Positions 32,952 through 41,813 of a DNA stretch of 64,000 nt are shown here, piece after piece. How positions within the stretch are numbered: position 1 is the first letter of the stretch; every line of letters begins with the position of its first letter. Both the position numbers and the translations under genes were made by a program. The stretch comes from RGIG8775 sp045660295 (GTDB taxonomy: Bacteria > Bacillota > Clostridia > Oscillospirales > CAG-272), in assembly GCA_045660295.1 (NCBI GenBank), contig JAZRDN010000043.1:1-64000 (forward strand), in the 5' to 3' direction. Under the pieces are notes generated by a model. The model saw only the letters and a list, made by a program, of their open reading frames with translations. It had not been told where the DNA came from and did not search any database.

Positions 32952-32988
32952 TTTGACATAGATTACAAAAAAGGAGGGCATTCAACAC

Positions 32989-35007
32989 ATGGAAGAAACT
33001 AAAATACAGACTGAGAATGAAGTTATCGATGCCGATGCGTTGATGGCGGAATTCGACCGTGAATCAAACGTACGTCATTTCACGGGTAAAAAGAAAATAG
33101 TGATAAGAACGCTGATGATCGCGTTTGCTCTTTACGCTATAATTACGTCTATTTTCGGAAAGTATCTCTTGATGCTTGACAATGATATAATCGCGGGACT
33201 TATGACCTGGCCCGGAAGCTCTACGGGCTTTCTCGGACTTGTTCTTGTGATAACGTTCCTCATTTTTCCCGCCTACAAAGGACAAGCGAAAAAAATAAAT
33301 TATATCCCGTGGTATGATTACATACTCGCGGCGGCGGGCTTTGCTTCGTTTTTCTATATAGTTGTTGAAAATGAAAATATCGTAAAGCGCGCGGTCAATA
33401 TCAATACTCTTGATATTATATTCGCTGTTGTGGGCTTTGTTGTGCTTGCCGAGGCGTGCCGTAGAGTTGTGGGACTTCCCATCCTCTGCGTGGTAGGCGC
33501 TTTCGTTGTATACGCACTTTTCTACGGCGTAAAGCCTATTCGCCTTTTGCAGGAGCTTTTCTATGCGGGTAACGGAATTACAAGTAATCCGCTTGCTATC
33601 TGCGCTCAGTATCTCGCGCTATTCATTATTTTCGGCGCGTTTCTTGAAAAAACCGGTATCGGTACCTTCTTCGTAGACCTGGCTAACTCTATCGCGGGTT
33701 GGGCGGCAGGCGGACCCGCTAAGGTTGCGGTAATCTCCAGCGCCCTTGAGGGTATGTACTCGGGAAGCTCGGTTGCTAACACAGTGGGAAGCGGTTCTAT
33801 TACTATTCCCACCATGAAAAAGATAGGATACAGACCCGAATTCGCGGCGGCTGTTGAGGCGGCGGCGTCTACAGGCGGTCAGATAATGCCCCCCATCATG
33901 GGCGCGGCGGCGTTCCTTATGGCTGAATTTACCGAGATTCCTTATATGGCTATCGCTATCGCGGCTATTCTTCCCGCTATCCTTTACTTTATGGGTATCT
34001 TTATGATGATCCACTTTGAGGCAAAGAAAGAGGGAATGAAAGGTCTTTCCAAAGAGGACCTTCCAAAGTTCGGTAAGCTGTTTCTGCGCCGCGGATATCT
34101 GCTTCTCCCCATCGTAGTGCTTGTAGCGCTTATGGGTAACGGCTTCTCTCCCGCGCGTTCGGTTGCTATCGCAATACTTACCGTCGTTATCGTAAGCTCC
34201 TTTGCTAAGGACACCAGACTTTCTCCCACAAGCTTCTGCGACGCTCTCATCGGCGGAACAAAGGGAACGATAAGCGTAACTGTTGCCTGCGCTATCGCGG
34301 GTAATATGGTAGGACTCGTCACCCTTACACACCTTAATCAGGATCTTATCCGAATCCTTAAGGTCGTTGCGGGACAGAGCCTGTTCCTTGCGCTCGCGCT
34401 TATCATGCTGACCTGTATTCTTCTTGGTATGGGAGTTCCCACTACCGCTAACTACGTTATCATGGCGACTATGGCGGCTCCTCTTATTTTGAGCATAGCC
34501 CCCGATACCCCCGTGCTTGCGGCTCATATGTTCGTTTTCTACTTCGGTATCGTTGCTGATATCACTCCCCCCGTTGCTCTCGCGGCGTATGCGGGAAGCG
34601 CTATTGCTAAATCCGACCCGTTGAAAACCGGCGTTACCGCCACAAGACTGGCGATAACCGCGTTTATTATTCCTTATATATTTGTGCTTCAGCCCGATAT
34701 GCTTATTATTGACCTGCTCTTTGAGGGCGGCTACGGCGTTGAAAATCTTCACGTTACCTTTGGCGCTGTCCTTTCTATTCTTAAGATAGTGTTCACATCT
34801 GTTGTGGGGATAATCGGTATCTCCGCGGGTATGGAGGGACATGCATTCCGCAACTGTAAGTGGTGGGAAAGAATAGTTCTTATCGGCGGAGGTCTCTGCC
34901 TTGTTATCCCCGAGACTATTACCGATATCGTCGGACTTGTTATAGTTGCGTCTGTTTTCGTATATCAGTTCGTTGATAATAAGATAAAGGCTAAGAAAGC
35001 TGCTTAA
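32989..35007 (+). CDS. TRAP transporter fused permease (DctQM type)
   Basis: 672 residues with about 16-18 hydrophobic helices. The N-terminal quarter corresponds to the small DctQ subunit and the remainder to DctM. The DctM signature region GSGSITIPTMKKIGYRPEF and AAASTGGQIMPPIMGAAAFL lies at about 265-310, and GMGVPTTANYVIMATMAAP near 485. It works with the TAXI receptor as a Na+- or H+-driven importer. AAGGAGG precedes the ATG by 12 bp. A terminator follows after 5 bp. Confidence 0.94.
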   Translation: MEETKIQTENEVIDADALMAEFDRESNVRHFTGKKKIVIRTLMIAFALYAIITSIFGKYLLMLDNDIIAGLMTWPGSSTGFLGLVLVITFLIFPAYKGQAKKINYIPWYDYILAAAGFASFFYIVVENENIVKRAVNINTLDIIFAVVGFVVLAEACRRVVGLPILCVVGAFVVYALFYGVKPIRLLQELFYAGNGITSNPLAICAQYLALFIIFGAFLEKTGIGTFFVDLANSIAGWAAGGPAKVAVISSALEGMYSGSSVANTVGSGSITIPTMKKIGYRPEFAAAVEAAASTGGQIMPPIMGAAAFLMAEFTEIPYMAIAIAAILPAILYFMGIFMMIHFEAKKEGMKGLSKEDLPKFGKLFLRRGYLLLPIVVLVALMGNGFSPARSVAIAILTVVIVSSFAKDTRLSPTSFCDALIGGTKGTISVTVACAIAGNMVGLVTLTHLNQDLIRILKVVAGQSLFLALALIMLTCILLGMGVPTTANYVIMATMAAPLILSIAPDTPVLAAHMFVFYFGIVADITPPVALAAYAGSAIAKSDPLKTGVTATRLAITAFIIPYIFVLQPDMLIIDLLFEGGYGVENLHVTFGAVLSILKIVFTSVVGIIGISAGMEGHAFRNCKWWERIVLIGGGLCLVIPETITDIVGLVIVASVFVYQFVDNKIKAKKAA

Positions 35008-35011
35008 CAAT

Positions 35012-35044
35012 AAAAGAGACTGTTTTTTCAAACAGTCTCTTTTT
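35012..35044 (+). terminator. TAXI-TRAP operon terminator
   Basis: AAAAGAGACTGTTT/AAACAGTCTCTTTT pair perfectly, followed by T-rich sequence. Confidence 0.9.
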
Positions 35045-35053
35045 CGTAGAAAA

Positions 35054-35404
35054 TTGTTTTTTGCGTCCAATGCTCCCAGACTTCCCATTTACCGGAAGCC
35101 GGAGAATTATCAGTTTGCGTTTATCTTTATTGATAGCCGCATGGATATCGGCCATGTTCGTATAGAGAACATCGGACGAAACGAGCAGCTTGGAGATATC
35201 GAGACGATTCGCGTTCTTCCCGATACCAAGATAAAGACGCTCGTGCTTGAGCATATCAATCATGAGAATCATACAGGCAGACCTGTTCCCATGATGATAA
35301 ATCAGGGCGAGATAGATACCCTTTATATGCTTGATATTGACACAGGCGACGACGTTGCTATCGACAATAAGGGCGTAATAAAAACAATAAAGGAAATCGG
35401 CTGA
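35054..35404 (+). pseudogene. C-terminal remnant resembling a parallel beta-helix protein
   Basis: An open frame of about 116 residues without SD or credible start (TTG at 35054, ATG at 35141). The repeating pattern of hydrophobic strands (IGHVRIENI, IETIRVLP, IKTLVLEHI, IDTLYMLDIDTG) is typical of the end of right-handed beta-helix proteins such as GH28-like or surface proteins. It lies between two terminators and is probably the tail of a deleted gene. Coding identity is moderately supported; family is uncertain. Confidence 0.4.
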
Positions 35405-35414
35405 TTTACAAAAT

Positions 35415-35446
35415 AGAAAAAACCGCCAGTTGGCGGTTTTTTCTAT
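35415..35446. terminator. Bidirectional intrinsic terminator
   Basis: A 15-bp perfect palindrome containing AAAAAACCGCCA-GT-TGGCGGTTTTTT, at the 3' end of the minus-strand CarD-like gene. Confidence 0.9.
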
Positions 35447-35976
35447 ACGATACTCGGATAAAACCCGAGGGCGTTTTCAATATATTCCTTTATTTCATTG
35501 GCTTTAATGCCAAGGGCGAAGGCGAATTCATCCCTGATGTAACCGAGCGAGATTTCAAAGGCATCCTTGTCTGCGGCGGCGAGCTTTTTGCCTGTTTCGG
35601 AAAGCTCGGCATTCTTTTTTGAAATGCCTTTTACCAAGGGCAGAAGCACGGCAGGGTGTGGGTTTGAAAGAATCTCGCGGTAGCTTGCGCTTCTGAGCTT
35701 TCTGTCATCTATCCATTCAATGTCTGCTTTTTTGACATCTGTTATGATGGCTTCTATCTCGCCCTTTGTGATGATGTTTCTCATCTTTCCGAGTAACAGC
35801 TCATTGTCCTCGGGAATATAGATGGTTGAGTTTTTGTCGTTCAAGGGCTTGAGAATATAGTATACTTTTTCGGGTTCTCCTCTGATAAAGGACATTTTCT
35901 TTATGTCCTCGATCAGACATATTCCGTTTGACGCGTAAACAACGTGATCTGTCTTGCGAAAGCCTTGAGTTGTCAT
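35443..35976 (-). CDS. CarD-like transcription regulator
   Basis: 177 residues from the ATG after AAAGGCAGG. The N-terminal 60 residues are a CarD/CdnL/TRCF Tudor-like domain (FRKTDHVVYASNGICLIEDIKKM...YYILKPLNDKNSTIYIPED) that contacts the RNA polymerase beta subunit. The rest is helical and corresponds to the DNA-binding domain. Such proteins stabilise open promoter complexes, often at rRNA promoters. The frame's earlier methionine lies within the promoter region and is rejected. Confidence 0.88.
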   Translation of the reverse strand: MTTQGFRKTDHVVYASNGICLIEDIKKMSFIRGEPEKVYYILKPLNDKNSTIYIPEDNELLLGKMRNIITKGEIEAIITDVKKADIEWIDDRKLRSASYREILSNPHPAVLLPLVKGISKKNAELSETGKKLAAADKDAFEISLGYIRDEFAFALGIKANEIKEYIENALGFYPSIV

Positions 35977-36013
35977 TTTGTTGCCTGCCTTTCGATAAAA
36001 TATCCACATATTA

Positions 36014-36042
36014 ATTATATCAAATTTGGGTGAGTTTTACAA
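36014..36042 (-). promoter_or_regulatory. Promoter of the CarD-like gene
   Basis: Minus strand: TTGTAA, 17-bp spacer, TATAAT. Confidence 0.7.
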
Positions 36043-36123
36043 AGGGCATTTTAAACAAAAAGACAATATTTTTGTTTGGTTTGATAGTTTTTTTGACGAA
36101 TTTCAACAAAAACAATATATCTA

Positions 36124-36152
36124 TTGAATTAATATTGGTTTTGTGATACAAT
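36124..36152 (+). promoter_or_regulatory. Promoter of the DUF1015 gene
   Basis: TTGAAT, 17-bp spacer, TACAAT, extended by TGTGA before the -10. Confidence 0.65.
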
Positions 36153-36185
36153 ATAATATATTACCATGAGAGGAAATATTTACAA

Positions 36186-37442
36186 ATGAGAAACTGTTTT
36201 TACCCTGCGGATATAATGTTGCCCGATTTTGATAAGGTTGAAGGCAAAAAGTGGGCTGTCATAGCATGCGATCAGCACACGAGCGAACCCGAGTATTGGG
36301 AGCAGGCAAAGGCGTGCGTGGCAGATTCGCCGTCCACACTTAACCTTATACTGCCAGAGGTATACCTTTCCGAAACCACCGAAAGAGTTCCCGAAATAAA
36401 TAGAACTATGACCGAGTACCTTAAAGGCGTTTTGCGAGAGCATAAGAGCAGCATGATATACGTCGAGCGCACCCAGTCCGACGGAGAGATACGCCGCGGT
36501 CTTGTGGGCATGATAGATCTTGAGTGCTACGACTATAACAAGGGCGCGGACGCGCTTGTAAGAGCTACCGAGGGTACAGTGCTTGACCGTATTCCCCCCA
36601 GAGTTGCCGTCAGACGTGACGCGGCTATTGAGCTTCCTCACGTTATGGTACTTATCGATGACCCCAAGAAAACGGTCATAGAGCCTGAGATTACCGCTAA
36701 AGAGGGGTATGAAAAGGCGTATGACTTTGAGCTTATGCTTGGCGGCGGTCATATCAAGGGATGGTTTGTTGACGAAAACCGACAAAAGAGAATAAACACG
36801 GCGCTTGAGGCTCTTGCTACCCCCGAGGCTATGCGTGAGAAGTACGGCGACGATTATGCTCCTCTGCTTTTTGCCGTAGGCGACGGAAACCATTCGTTGG
36901 CGTCGGCTAAGGCGGCTTATGAGGAGGTCAAGGCAAGGCTTGGCGAAGCCGCACTTTCTCACCCCGCGAGATACGCCCTTGCGGAGATAGTGAATCTTCA
37001 TGACGACGCGCTTAAATTTGAGCCTATTTACCGTGTAATGTTTGGCGTTTCTCCTGTTGCGGTGCACGCCGCTTTGGGTGAATATGCTAATAACCTTGAC
37101 GGAAACGAAAAGCCCCAGACGGTTGAATATATCCATGCGGGCGGTGAGGGAAGTATCGTGTTCAGACGCCCTACGGCTCAGCTTACGGTAGGTACACTTC
37201 AGAGCTTTATTGACGATTATATCGCATCTCACGAGGGTGCGAGCGTTGACTATATCCATGGTGTAGAGGCTACCGAGGCGCTTGCTAAAAATCCAAATGC
37301 CATAGGCTTTATATTTGACGGTATGGAAAAAGACCAGCTTTTCAAAACTGTTATCTGTGACGGCGCTTTGCCCAGAAAGACCTTTTCTATGGGGCACGCT
37401 GCGGACAAAAGATATTATCTGGAGTGCAGAAAGATAAAGTAA
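36186..37442 (+). CDS. DUF1015 family protein
   Basis: 418 residues matching the DUF1015 layout: N-terminal VEGKKWAVIACDQHTSEPEYW, the YVERTQSDGEIRRGLVGMIDLE region, and the strongly conserved LLFAVGDGNHSLASAKA near residue 235, which resembles a nucleotide- or metal-binding active site. The function of the family is not established; it is sometimes linked to serine or phosphoserine metabolism in bacteria. It is 15 bp upstream of the next membrane protein, probably in one operon. Confidence 0.88.
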   Translation: MRNCFYPADIMLPDFDKVEGKKWAVIACDQHTSEPEYWEQAKACVADSPSTLNLILPEVYLSETTERVPEINRTMTEYLKGVLREHKSSMIYVERTQSDGEIRRGLVGMIDLECYDYNKGADALVRATEGTVLDRIPPRVAVRRDAAIELPHVMVLIDDPKKTVIEPEITAKEGYEKAYDFELMLGGGHIKGWFVDENRQKRINTALEALATPEAMREKYGDDYAPLLFAVGDGNHSLASAKAAYEEVKARLGEAALSHPARYALAEIVNLHDDALKFEPIYRVMFGVSPVAVHAALGEYANNLDGNEKPQTVEYIHAGGEGSIVFRRPTAQLTVGTLQSFIDDYIASHEGASVDYIHGVEATEALAKNPNAIGFIFDGMEKDQLFKTVICDGALPRKTFSMGHAADKRYYLECRKIK

Positions 37443-37457
37443 TCTGGAGTGGTTGTA

Positions 37458-39284
37458 ATGAATAAAAGGGAGCTTTCCGCGAAACTCAAAGCGATATTTA
37501 CAGAGGGCGCGGCGGTGAAAATTCTTTTCACCGCCTTTCTCCTCGTGAGCTTTTTGAGCTTGACTCTTAGCGGTGGTGATTATACCGATATCGCCTTTGT
37601 TCAGAGCGATATGTCATTCTCGCTTGCGGCTCTGCTCCTTTTGGGGCTGATAATTTTTTCGGCGGCACTTGCCGCGGCAGAGGTCTTTGCGGGGAAATAT
37701 AAGCCCGTGCAGTGGACTATGTTAGCCTCGGCTTTGCTGTTCTCCACCGCGCTTGTCGCGGGCGGAGACAACGCTACGCGCTATCACCTGTACGCCGCTA
37801 TTATAGCCGTTTTCGCTATAATTCTGAGTTGCGTTGTTAATGACGGCACGCTTGACGCCATACCCGAAAGCTTTGATAAAAGGATAAGGTGGGGCATCGT
37901 CGGCGCGGTTGCCGCCGTATCCTGCTTTGTGGTGGCGGCGATAGGCGTTTACAGATACGCCTCGTATTCATCGCCTAATTTTGACTTTGGTATATGGTGC
38001 AATATGTTCCATAACATGAGCGAAAGCGGTCTGCCCAATACCACCTGTGAGCGTGACGGCTTGCTGTCGCACTTTGCGGTGCATTTTTCACCGATATATT
38101 ATCTTATGCTCCCGTTTTATATGGTCTTTCCTCACCCCGCTACCTTGCAGATATTGCAGGCGGTCATACTCTATTCGGGCGTTATTCCGCTTTGCATAAT
38201 GGCAAAGGACAAGGGGCTTTCGGACAGAGCCGCGGCGGCGTTGGGCATAGTTTACGCCTTTTATCCCGCCATAGCTACGGGAACATTTTACGACCTGCAC
38301 GAAAATTGCTTCCTTCTCCCGCTTCTTCTGTGGTGCTTCTGCTTCTTTGAAAAAGAGAAGTATATCCATATGGCGGTCTTTGCGGGGTTGACCTTGCTTG
38401 TTAAAGAGGACGCGTTTATATACGTTCTTGTTTTCGCGCTCTACGTGTTCTTTCTCAAGAGGAAAAAGAAAACCGCCCTTGCACTGGCATTGGCGGCACT
38501 GGTTTATTTCGTTGCGGTTTCTTCGCTTATGCAAGCCTTCGGAAACGGCATAATGACAAGCCGATACGAAAATCTGATATTCAACGCCGACGACGGACTT
38601 GTGGGCGTGATAAAGACGGCGTTGCTTAATCCCGGATATTTGCTTACACAGATTTTTGTTTCAAAGGACGGCGACAACGCAAAGATACTCTATGTCTTCC
38701 AGCTTCTCTTGCCCTTGGCGTTTCTGCCCGTTGTCACAAAGAAGATATCAAGATATATTCTTGTCGTTCCCGTGTTAATGAACATTATTACGATGTACGT
38801 TTATCAACCCAATATCAACTTCCAATATAGCTTTGGAATAATCGCTTTTCTGTTCTACGTAACCGTGTTGAATCTTGGTGAGCTTGGCAATAAGCCGAGA
38901 AAATTCATGCTCTCGCTTTCCGCCGTTGCCGCTTTTCTGCTTTTTGCTATGCTGGTCTGCGGAAATTTAGGCTATTATAAAGCGAGGTATGATAATAACA
39001 GAGAAGTGTACGAAAAGATGAACGACGCGCTTGAGGAAATGCTTCCCGAGGACGCTTCGGTAGCGTGTACCGCCTTTATTCTGCCGCACATAGCCGACCG
39101 AGATGAGGTTTATGAGGTTAAATATCATAAGGAAAACGGAAAATATAAGACAGACATAGATTATGCCGTCTTTGATATGCGCTATGCTTCGGAAAACGAG
39201 GCGGCTGTAAAGGCGTTTCGCGCGGACGGCTACGAGGAGCATTATTCCGACGAGGGAATATTGCTGATTTTAAAGAAAAAATAA
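37458..39284 (+). CDS. DUF2079 polytopic membrane protein
   Basis: 608 residues with about 12 hydrophobic segments. The DUF2079 pattern is visible in PNFDFGIWCNMFHNMSESG (a conserved acidic FDFGI after the third or fourth helix), VHFSPIYYLMLP, LLVKEDAFIYV and the extracytoplasmic C-terminal part. The architecture (acidic extracytoplasmic loop, many helices) recalls GT-C glycosyltransferases using polyprenyl-linked sugars, but this is inference. The ATG at 37458 follows GGAG; the earlier GTG at 37449 lies within the SD. Confidence 0.82.
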   Translation: MNKRELSAKLKAIFTEGAAVKILFTAFLLVSFLSLTLSGGDYTDIAFVQSDMSFSLAALLLLGLIIFSAALAAAEVFAGKYKPVQWTMLASALLFSTALVAGGDNATRYHLYAAIIAVFAIILSCVVNDGTLDAIPESFDKRIRWGIVGAVAAVSCFVVAAIGVYRYASYSSPNFDFGIWCNMFHNMSESGLPNTTCERDGLLSHFAVHFSPIYYLMLPFYMVFPHPATLQILQAVILYSGVIPLCIMAKDKGLSDRAAAALGIVYAFYPAIATGTFYDLHENCFLLPLLLWCFCFFEKEKYIHMAVFAGLTLLVKEDAFIYVLVFALYVFFLKRKKKTALALALAALVYFVAVSSLMQAFGNGIMTSRYENLIFNADDGLVGVIKTALLNPGYLLTQIFVSKDGDNAKILYVFQLLLPLAFLPVVTKKISRYILVVPVLMNIITMYVYQPNINFQYSFGIIAFLFYVTVLNLGELGNKPRKFMLSLSAVAAFLLFAMLVCGNLGYYKARYDNNREVYEKMNDALEEMLPEDASVACTAFILPHIADRDEVYEVKYHKENGKYKTDIDYAVFDMRYASENEAAVKAFRADGYEEHYSDEGILLILKKK

Positions 39285-39309
39285 TTTTCGGCAAAATTTA
39301 CAAAAACTA

Positions 39310-39338
39310 TTGACAAGGCTTTGTTAATATGCTATAAT
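39310..39338 (+). promoter_or_regulatory. rplU-prp-rpmA promoter
   Basis: TTGACA, exact 17-bp spacer, TATAAT, with TG extended -10: full consensus, as expected for a ribosomal protein operon. Confidence 0.85.
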
Positions 39339-39344
39339 ATATTG

Positions 39345-39424
39345 CCGCATAAAGTAGGCTTTTTTAAGTGCGTTCATTCGCCGCCTGCGATAGCGAGTCT
39401 AAAAATGAAAGAGAGGTGCTTTCC
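39345..39424 (+). promoter_or_regulatory. Probable L21 leader RNA
   Basis: An 80-nt untranslated stretch between the promoter and rplU. Firmicute rplU genes usually carry the autoregulatory L21 leader at this place. GCCGCCTGCGATAGCGAG and GAAAGAGAGGTGC are plausible parts, but I cannot confirm the fold by eye. Confidence 0.4.
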
Positions 39425-39724
39425 ATGTTCGCAATTATTCAAACCGGCGGAAAGCAGTACAAGGTTAACGAGGGCGACATCATTTTTGTTGAGAAGCTCG
39501 ACGCTAACGAGGGTGACACAGTAACCTTTGACGTAAAGGCAATTTCCGATGGCGAAAAGCTCGAGTTCGGCGCTGCAAACGCAAAGGTAACAGCAAACGT
39601 TCTTAAAAACGGCAAGGCTAAGAAGATTTATGTGATGAAGTACAAGTCTAAGAAGAACGAAAAGAAGAAGATCGGCCACAGACAGCCTTACACAAAGGTT
39701 CAGATTGCTACAATCGAGGGCTGA
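39425..39724 (+). CDS. rplU: Large-subunit ribosomal protein bL21
   Basis: 99 residues starting [18 protein letters not shown], the universal bL21 start. The C-terminal [23 protein letters not shown] is the conserved 23S rRNA-binding region. SD GAGAGGTG precedes the ATG. It is the first gene of the L21-Prp-L27 unit. Confidence 0.97.
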   Translation: MFAIIQTGGKQYKVNEGDIIFVEKLDANEGDTVTFDVKAISDGEKLEFGAANAKVTANVLKNGKAKKIYVMKYKSKKNEKKKIGHRQPYTKVQIATIEG

Positions 39725-39734
39725 TTCCGAAAAA

Positions 39735-40097
39735 ATGACTAAAATCATTTTTTACAGAAGCGGCGGAAGCTTTTATGGCTTCGAGGAACAGGGACACGCG
39801 TGCTATAATGAAAATGGCGACGACGTGCTTTGCGCCGCACTCTCCGCAATGACCATGCTTATCATCAATACCATTGAGGTGGCGTACGCGTCAGACGTTG
39901 ATTACGATATTGACGAGGGCGCGACCAAAATCAAGGTTATGTCAAAGGCGGCGTTGCCCGAATTTGAAGAAGATGAGCGCAAGAGATATGCGGTCTCGGG
40001 ACTTTTCATGTCATACTTCTATCAGCTCAACGATATGGTCGAGGAATACTACGATTATCTTGACGTTGATGTGGTGGACAAAGAATATACCGAGTAA
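39735..40097 (+). CDS. prp: Ribosomal-processing cysteine protease Prp
   Basis: 120 residues. The catalytic dyad is visible: His in FEEQGHA (residue ~21) and Cys in [11 protein letters not shown] (residue ~33). Prp removes the N-terminal extension of bL27 in firmicutes and is encoded between rplU and rpmA, as here. It starts 10 bp after rplU with a poor SD, suggesting coupling. The acidic C terminus ([18 protein letters not shown]) is somewhat longer than usual. Confidence 0.93.
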   Translation: MTKIIFYRSGGSFYGFEEQGHACYNENGDDVLCAALSAMTMLIINTIEVAYASDVDYDIDEGATKIKVMSKAALPEFEEDERKRYAVSGLFMSYFYQLNDMVEEYYDYLDVDVVDKEYTE

Positions 40098-40165
40098 ATT
40101 CGATCTTGGATTTGACCCGCTTCCGCGTGGAGGCAACCAATTACATTAATGGAGGTAAGCTTAAA

Positions 40166-40444
40166 ATGTTGAAGCTCAGTTTGCAGTTTTTTGCTCATAA
40201 AAAGGGTGTAGGTTCTACTAAGAACGGTCGTGATAGCGAGTCTAAGCGCCTTGGCGTTAAGAAGGCTGACGGACAGGCAGTAGTAGCCGGCAACATCATC
40301 GTAAGACAGAGAGGAACAGCTATCCATCCCGGTAACAACGTAGGTATCGGTAAGGATGATACTCTTTTCGCTCTTATCGACGGTAGAGTAAAGTTCGAGC
40401 AGAAGACAAAGGCTAAGAAGCAGGTAAGCGTTTACGCTGACTGA
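40166..40444 (+). CDS. rpmA: Large-subunit ribosomal protein bL27, with cleavable N-terminal extension
   Basis: 92 residues. It begins [21 protein letters not shown]: the LQFF-A site is the Prp cleavage motif, and mature L27 starts at AHKKG, whose N terminus reaches the peptidyl-transferase centre. The SD GGAGG is at 40151. Mature core [17 protein letters not shown] and [27 protein letters not shown] is standard. Confidence 0.97.
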   Translation: MLKLSLQFFAHKKGVGSTKNGRDSESKRLGVKKADGQAVVAGNIIVRQRGTAIHPGNNVGIGKDDTLFALIDGRVKFEQKTKAKKQVSVYAD

Positions 40445-40462
40445 TTTTCGCCCGGTCTCATA

Positions 40463-40499
40463 AATAAAAGCAGATGATAAGTCATCTGCTTTTATTTTC
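40463..40499 (+). terminator. rplU-prp-rpmA terminator
   Basis: AATAAAAGCAGATGA/TCATCTGCTTTTATT, 15 bp perfect with loop TAAG, then TTTT. Confidence 0.9.
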
Positions 40500-40510
40500 G
40501 TTTCACAATA

Positions 40511-40573
40511 AAAAATCCGCTCCTCAATGAGGAGCGAATTATAAGCAAGGAGCTGATGTAAAATCAGCTCCTT
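40511..40573 (-). terminator. Tandem terminator hairpins of the B12-uptake unit
   Basis: Minus strand: first AAGGAGCTGAT/ATCAGCTCCTT (40547-40573), overlapping the gene's stop codon, then CGCTCCTCA/TGAGGAGCG (40518-40536) followed by a T6 run. Confidence 0.75.
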
Positions 40574-41079
40574 GTAAGTTTTTTTATAAGATTTGAAAGG
40601 GGAAGTATAAGCAACCCCGCGCAAAGATTTCCGATACCATGTAGCATGTCCCACGGCAATCCCGTTATTATCCACGCTATTGTCTGCTTTAAGTCCATAC
40701 CGAACAAAAGCGCTTGAGTGGGGGCGTAGAGCGTGCCGTAGGCAAGCCCGTGCAGACAGCATACAAGCGGATAGATCACGCAGTAGGCTTTTGCGGGGAG
40801 CTTTTGCGGAATAAGCATTGTAATTCCCCAAAGCACAGTCCATATATACAGATATGGTACCCACCACGCCGAAAAGCCGCCGTACAATCCCGTTATGAAA
40901 ACGAAAACGTATATAGGTATCAGTGCTTTTTTTCTGAAGGATACCGTGTAAACCATTGTAAACATTCCGAGCAGGTGAATGTTTGGGAGTAGCTCCATTA
41001 TGATTTTAGAGCAAAACATCAGCGTGCCTAACATCGCGAACAAGCACGTTTCCTTTACTCTTTGGGTTCTTTGGCTCAT
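40564..41079 (-). CDS. ECF transporter S component, probable cobalamin-related uptake
   Basis: 171 residues with five or six transmembrane helices, including LPNIHLLGMFTMVYTVSFRKKA, GGFSAWWVPYLYIW and GLPWDMLHGIGNLCAGLLILPL, typical of the CbrT/QueT-like ECF-S set. It begins 6 bp after a DUF4430 lipoprotein gene. Both lie downstream of a cobalamin riboswitch, so B12 or a corrinoid precursor is the likely substrate. The shared EcfAA'T energy module must be elsewhere in the genome. Confidence 0.85.
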   Translation of the reverse strand: MSQRTQRVKETCLFAMLGTLMFCSKIIMELLPNIHLLGMFTMVYTVSFRKKALIPIYVFVFITGLYGGFSAWWVPYLYIWTVLWGITMLIPQKLPAKAYCVIYPLVCCLHGLAYGTLYAPTQALLFGMDLKQTIAWIITGLPWDMLHGIGNLCAGLLILPLSNLIKKLTRS

Positions 41080-41085
41080 AAGCGG

Positions 41086-41505
41086 TTATTTTGTATAAAC
41101 AAGCTCGTAATGCTCTCCTCCGAATATTTCGGTGGTGTCTACACCCGTCAGCATGTATTCTCCGTTCTGATAGAACGCCCAGTAGCTTTGGTCTGCGTCG
41201 TAGTCGGCGGTTATGCCGTTGACCTTTTTGATGTACAGACCGAACTGACCCGCCTCGCCGTCTATAAGCGCGTGCTCAATAAGCGCGTCTCCGAGTATTG
41301 CTTTATCGGTGTTTAGAGTGAAGGTTACCGAGTGCTCTTTGACCGTGACCTCTACGACCACGGTTTTTTCGCCCTCGCCAAGCTCGGTGTCCTCGGTATA
41401 CATGGCGCTTTCCCAAAGCGTGTCGGTGTCAGCGGCGCCGCCGCAAGAAACGAGACAAAGCGTTAAGGCGAGTAATAATAAAAATGTGTTCAGTGTTTTT
41501 TTCAT
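41086..41505 (-). CDS. DUF4430 (transcobalamin-C-like) lipoprotein
   Basis: 139 residues from the ATG of MKKTLNTFLLLLALTLCLVSC, with lipobox LVSC; an apparent longer frame is riboswitch RNA read as protein. After the lipidated Cys comes a DUF4430 domain (DALIEHALIDGEAGQFGLYIKKVNGITADYDADQSYWAFYQNGE), related to the C-terminal beta domain of transcobalamin/intrinsic factor. It is likely the extracellular corrinoid-binding partner of the ECF S component encoded directly downstream. Confidence 0.88.
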   Translation of the reverse strand: MKKTLNTFLLLLALTLCLVSCGGAADTDTLWESAMYTEDTELGEGEKTVVVEVTVKEHSVTFTLNTDKAILGDALIEHALIDGEAGQFGLYIKKVNGITADYDADQSYWAFYQNGEYMLTGVDTTEIFGGEHYELVYTK

Positions 41506-41546
41506 GTTTTTTGATCCTTTCCTGTTTTGAAATTCACAAAAAGGAT

Positions 41547-41572
41547 AAAATAAAAGCACCCTCCGTGGGTGC
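41547..41572 (-). terminator. Riboswitch expression-platform terminator
   Basis: Minus strand: GCACCC-ACGGA-GGGTGC then TTTTATTTT, between the aptamer and the DUF4430 start. Confidence 0.8.
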
Positions 41573-41660
41573 GATCGCTTATGGATACCCTGCCGTATCC
41601 GAAAATCAAGCCCGCATCTCTCCCACTTGCCCAAGAGACCTTTATGAGGCACAGAACGAT

Positions 41661-41779
41661 AAGCATTCCGACTTGACCAAAAAGGAGATACGGTAATGGC
41701 TGTTGCCGCAGATTCTCACTGCGATTTCCTTATCCCCGAATACGCCAAACGGCGTACCCGACAACGAAGCAATATGCTT
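41661..41779 (-). promoter_or_regulatory. Cobalamin riboswitch (short class)
   Basis: The minus strand contains CGCAGTGAGAATCTGCGGCA followed by ACAGCCATTACCGT and AAGTCGGAATGC, matching the conserved core of B12 riboswitches (GTGA-AATC, CAGCC...CCGCTACTG and AAGTC-GGA elements). AAGCAT (41774-41779 region) and ATGCTT (41661-41666) close it as P1. At about 119 nt it lacks the long peripheral arms of class I. The 41573-41660 stretch carries alternative pairings leading to the terminator. Confidence 0.8.
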
Positions 41780-41813
41780 CAGATGAACTGTGTTTATTCT
41801 TTTTTGCACAAAT

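Noticed and set aside
33619..35088. 489-residue minus-strand ORF
   Set aside because: Antisense shadow of the TRAP permease, with long basic low-complexity composition and no family features.
36180..37397. 405-residue minus-strand ORF
   Set aside because: Antisense to the DUF1015 gene; composition is not protein-like.
41506..41652. 49-residue N-terminal extension of the DUF4430 protein
   Set aside because: This is riboswitch expression-platform RNA read as protein; the signal peptide starts at 41505 with its own SD.
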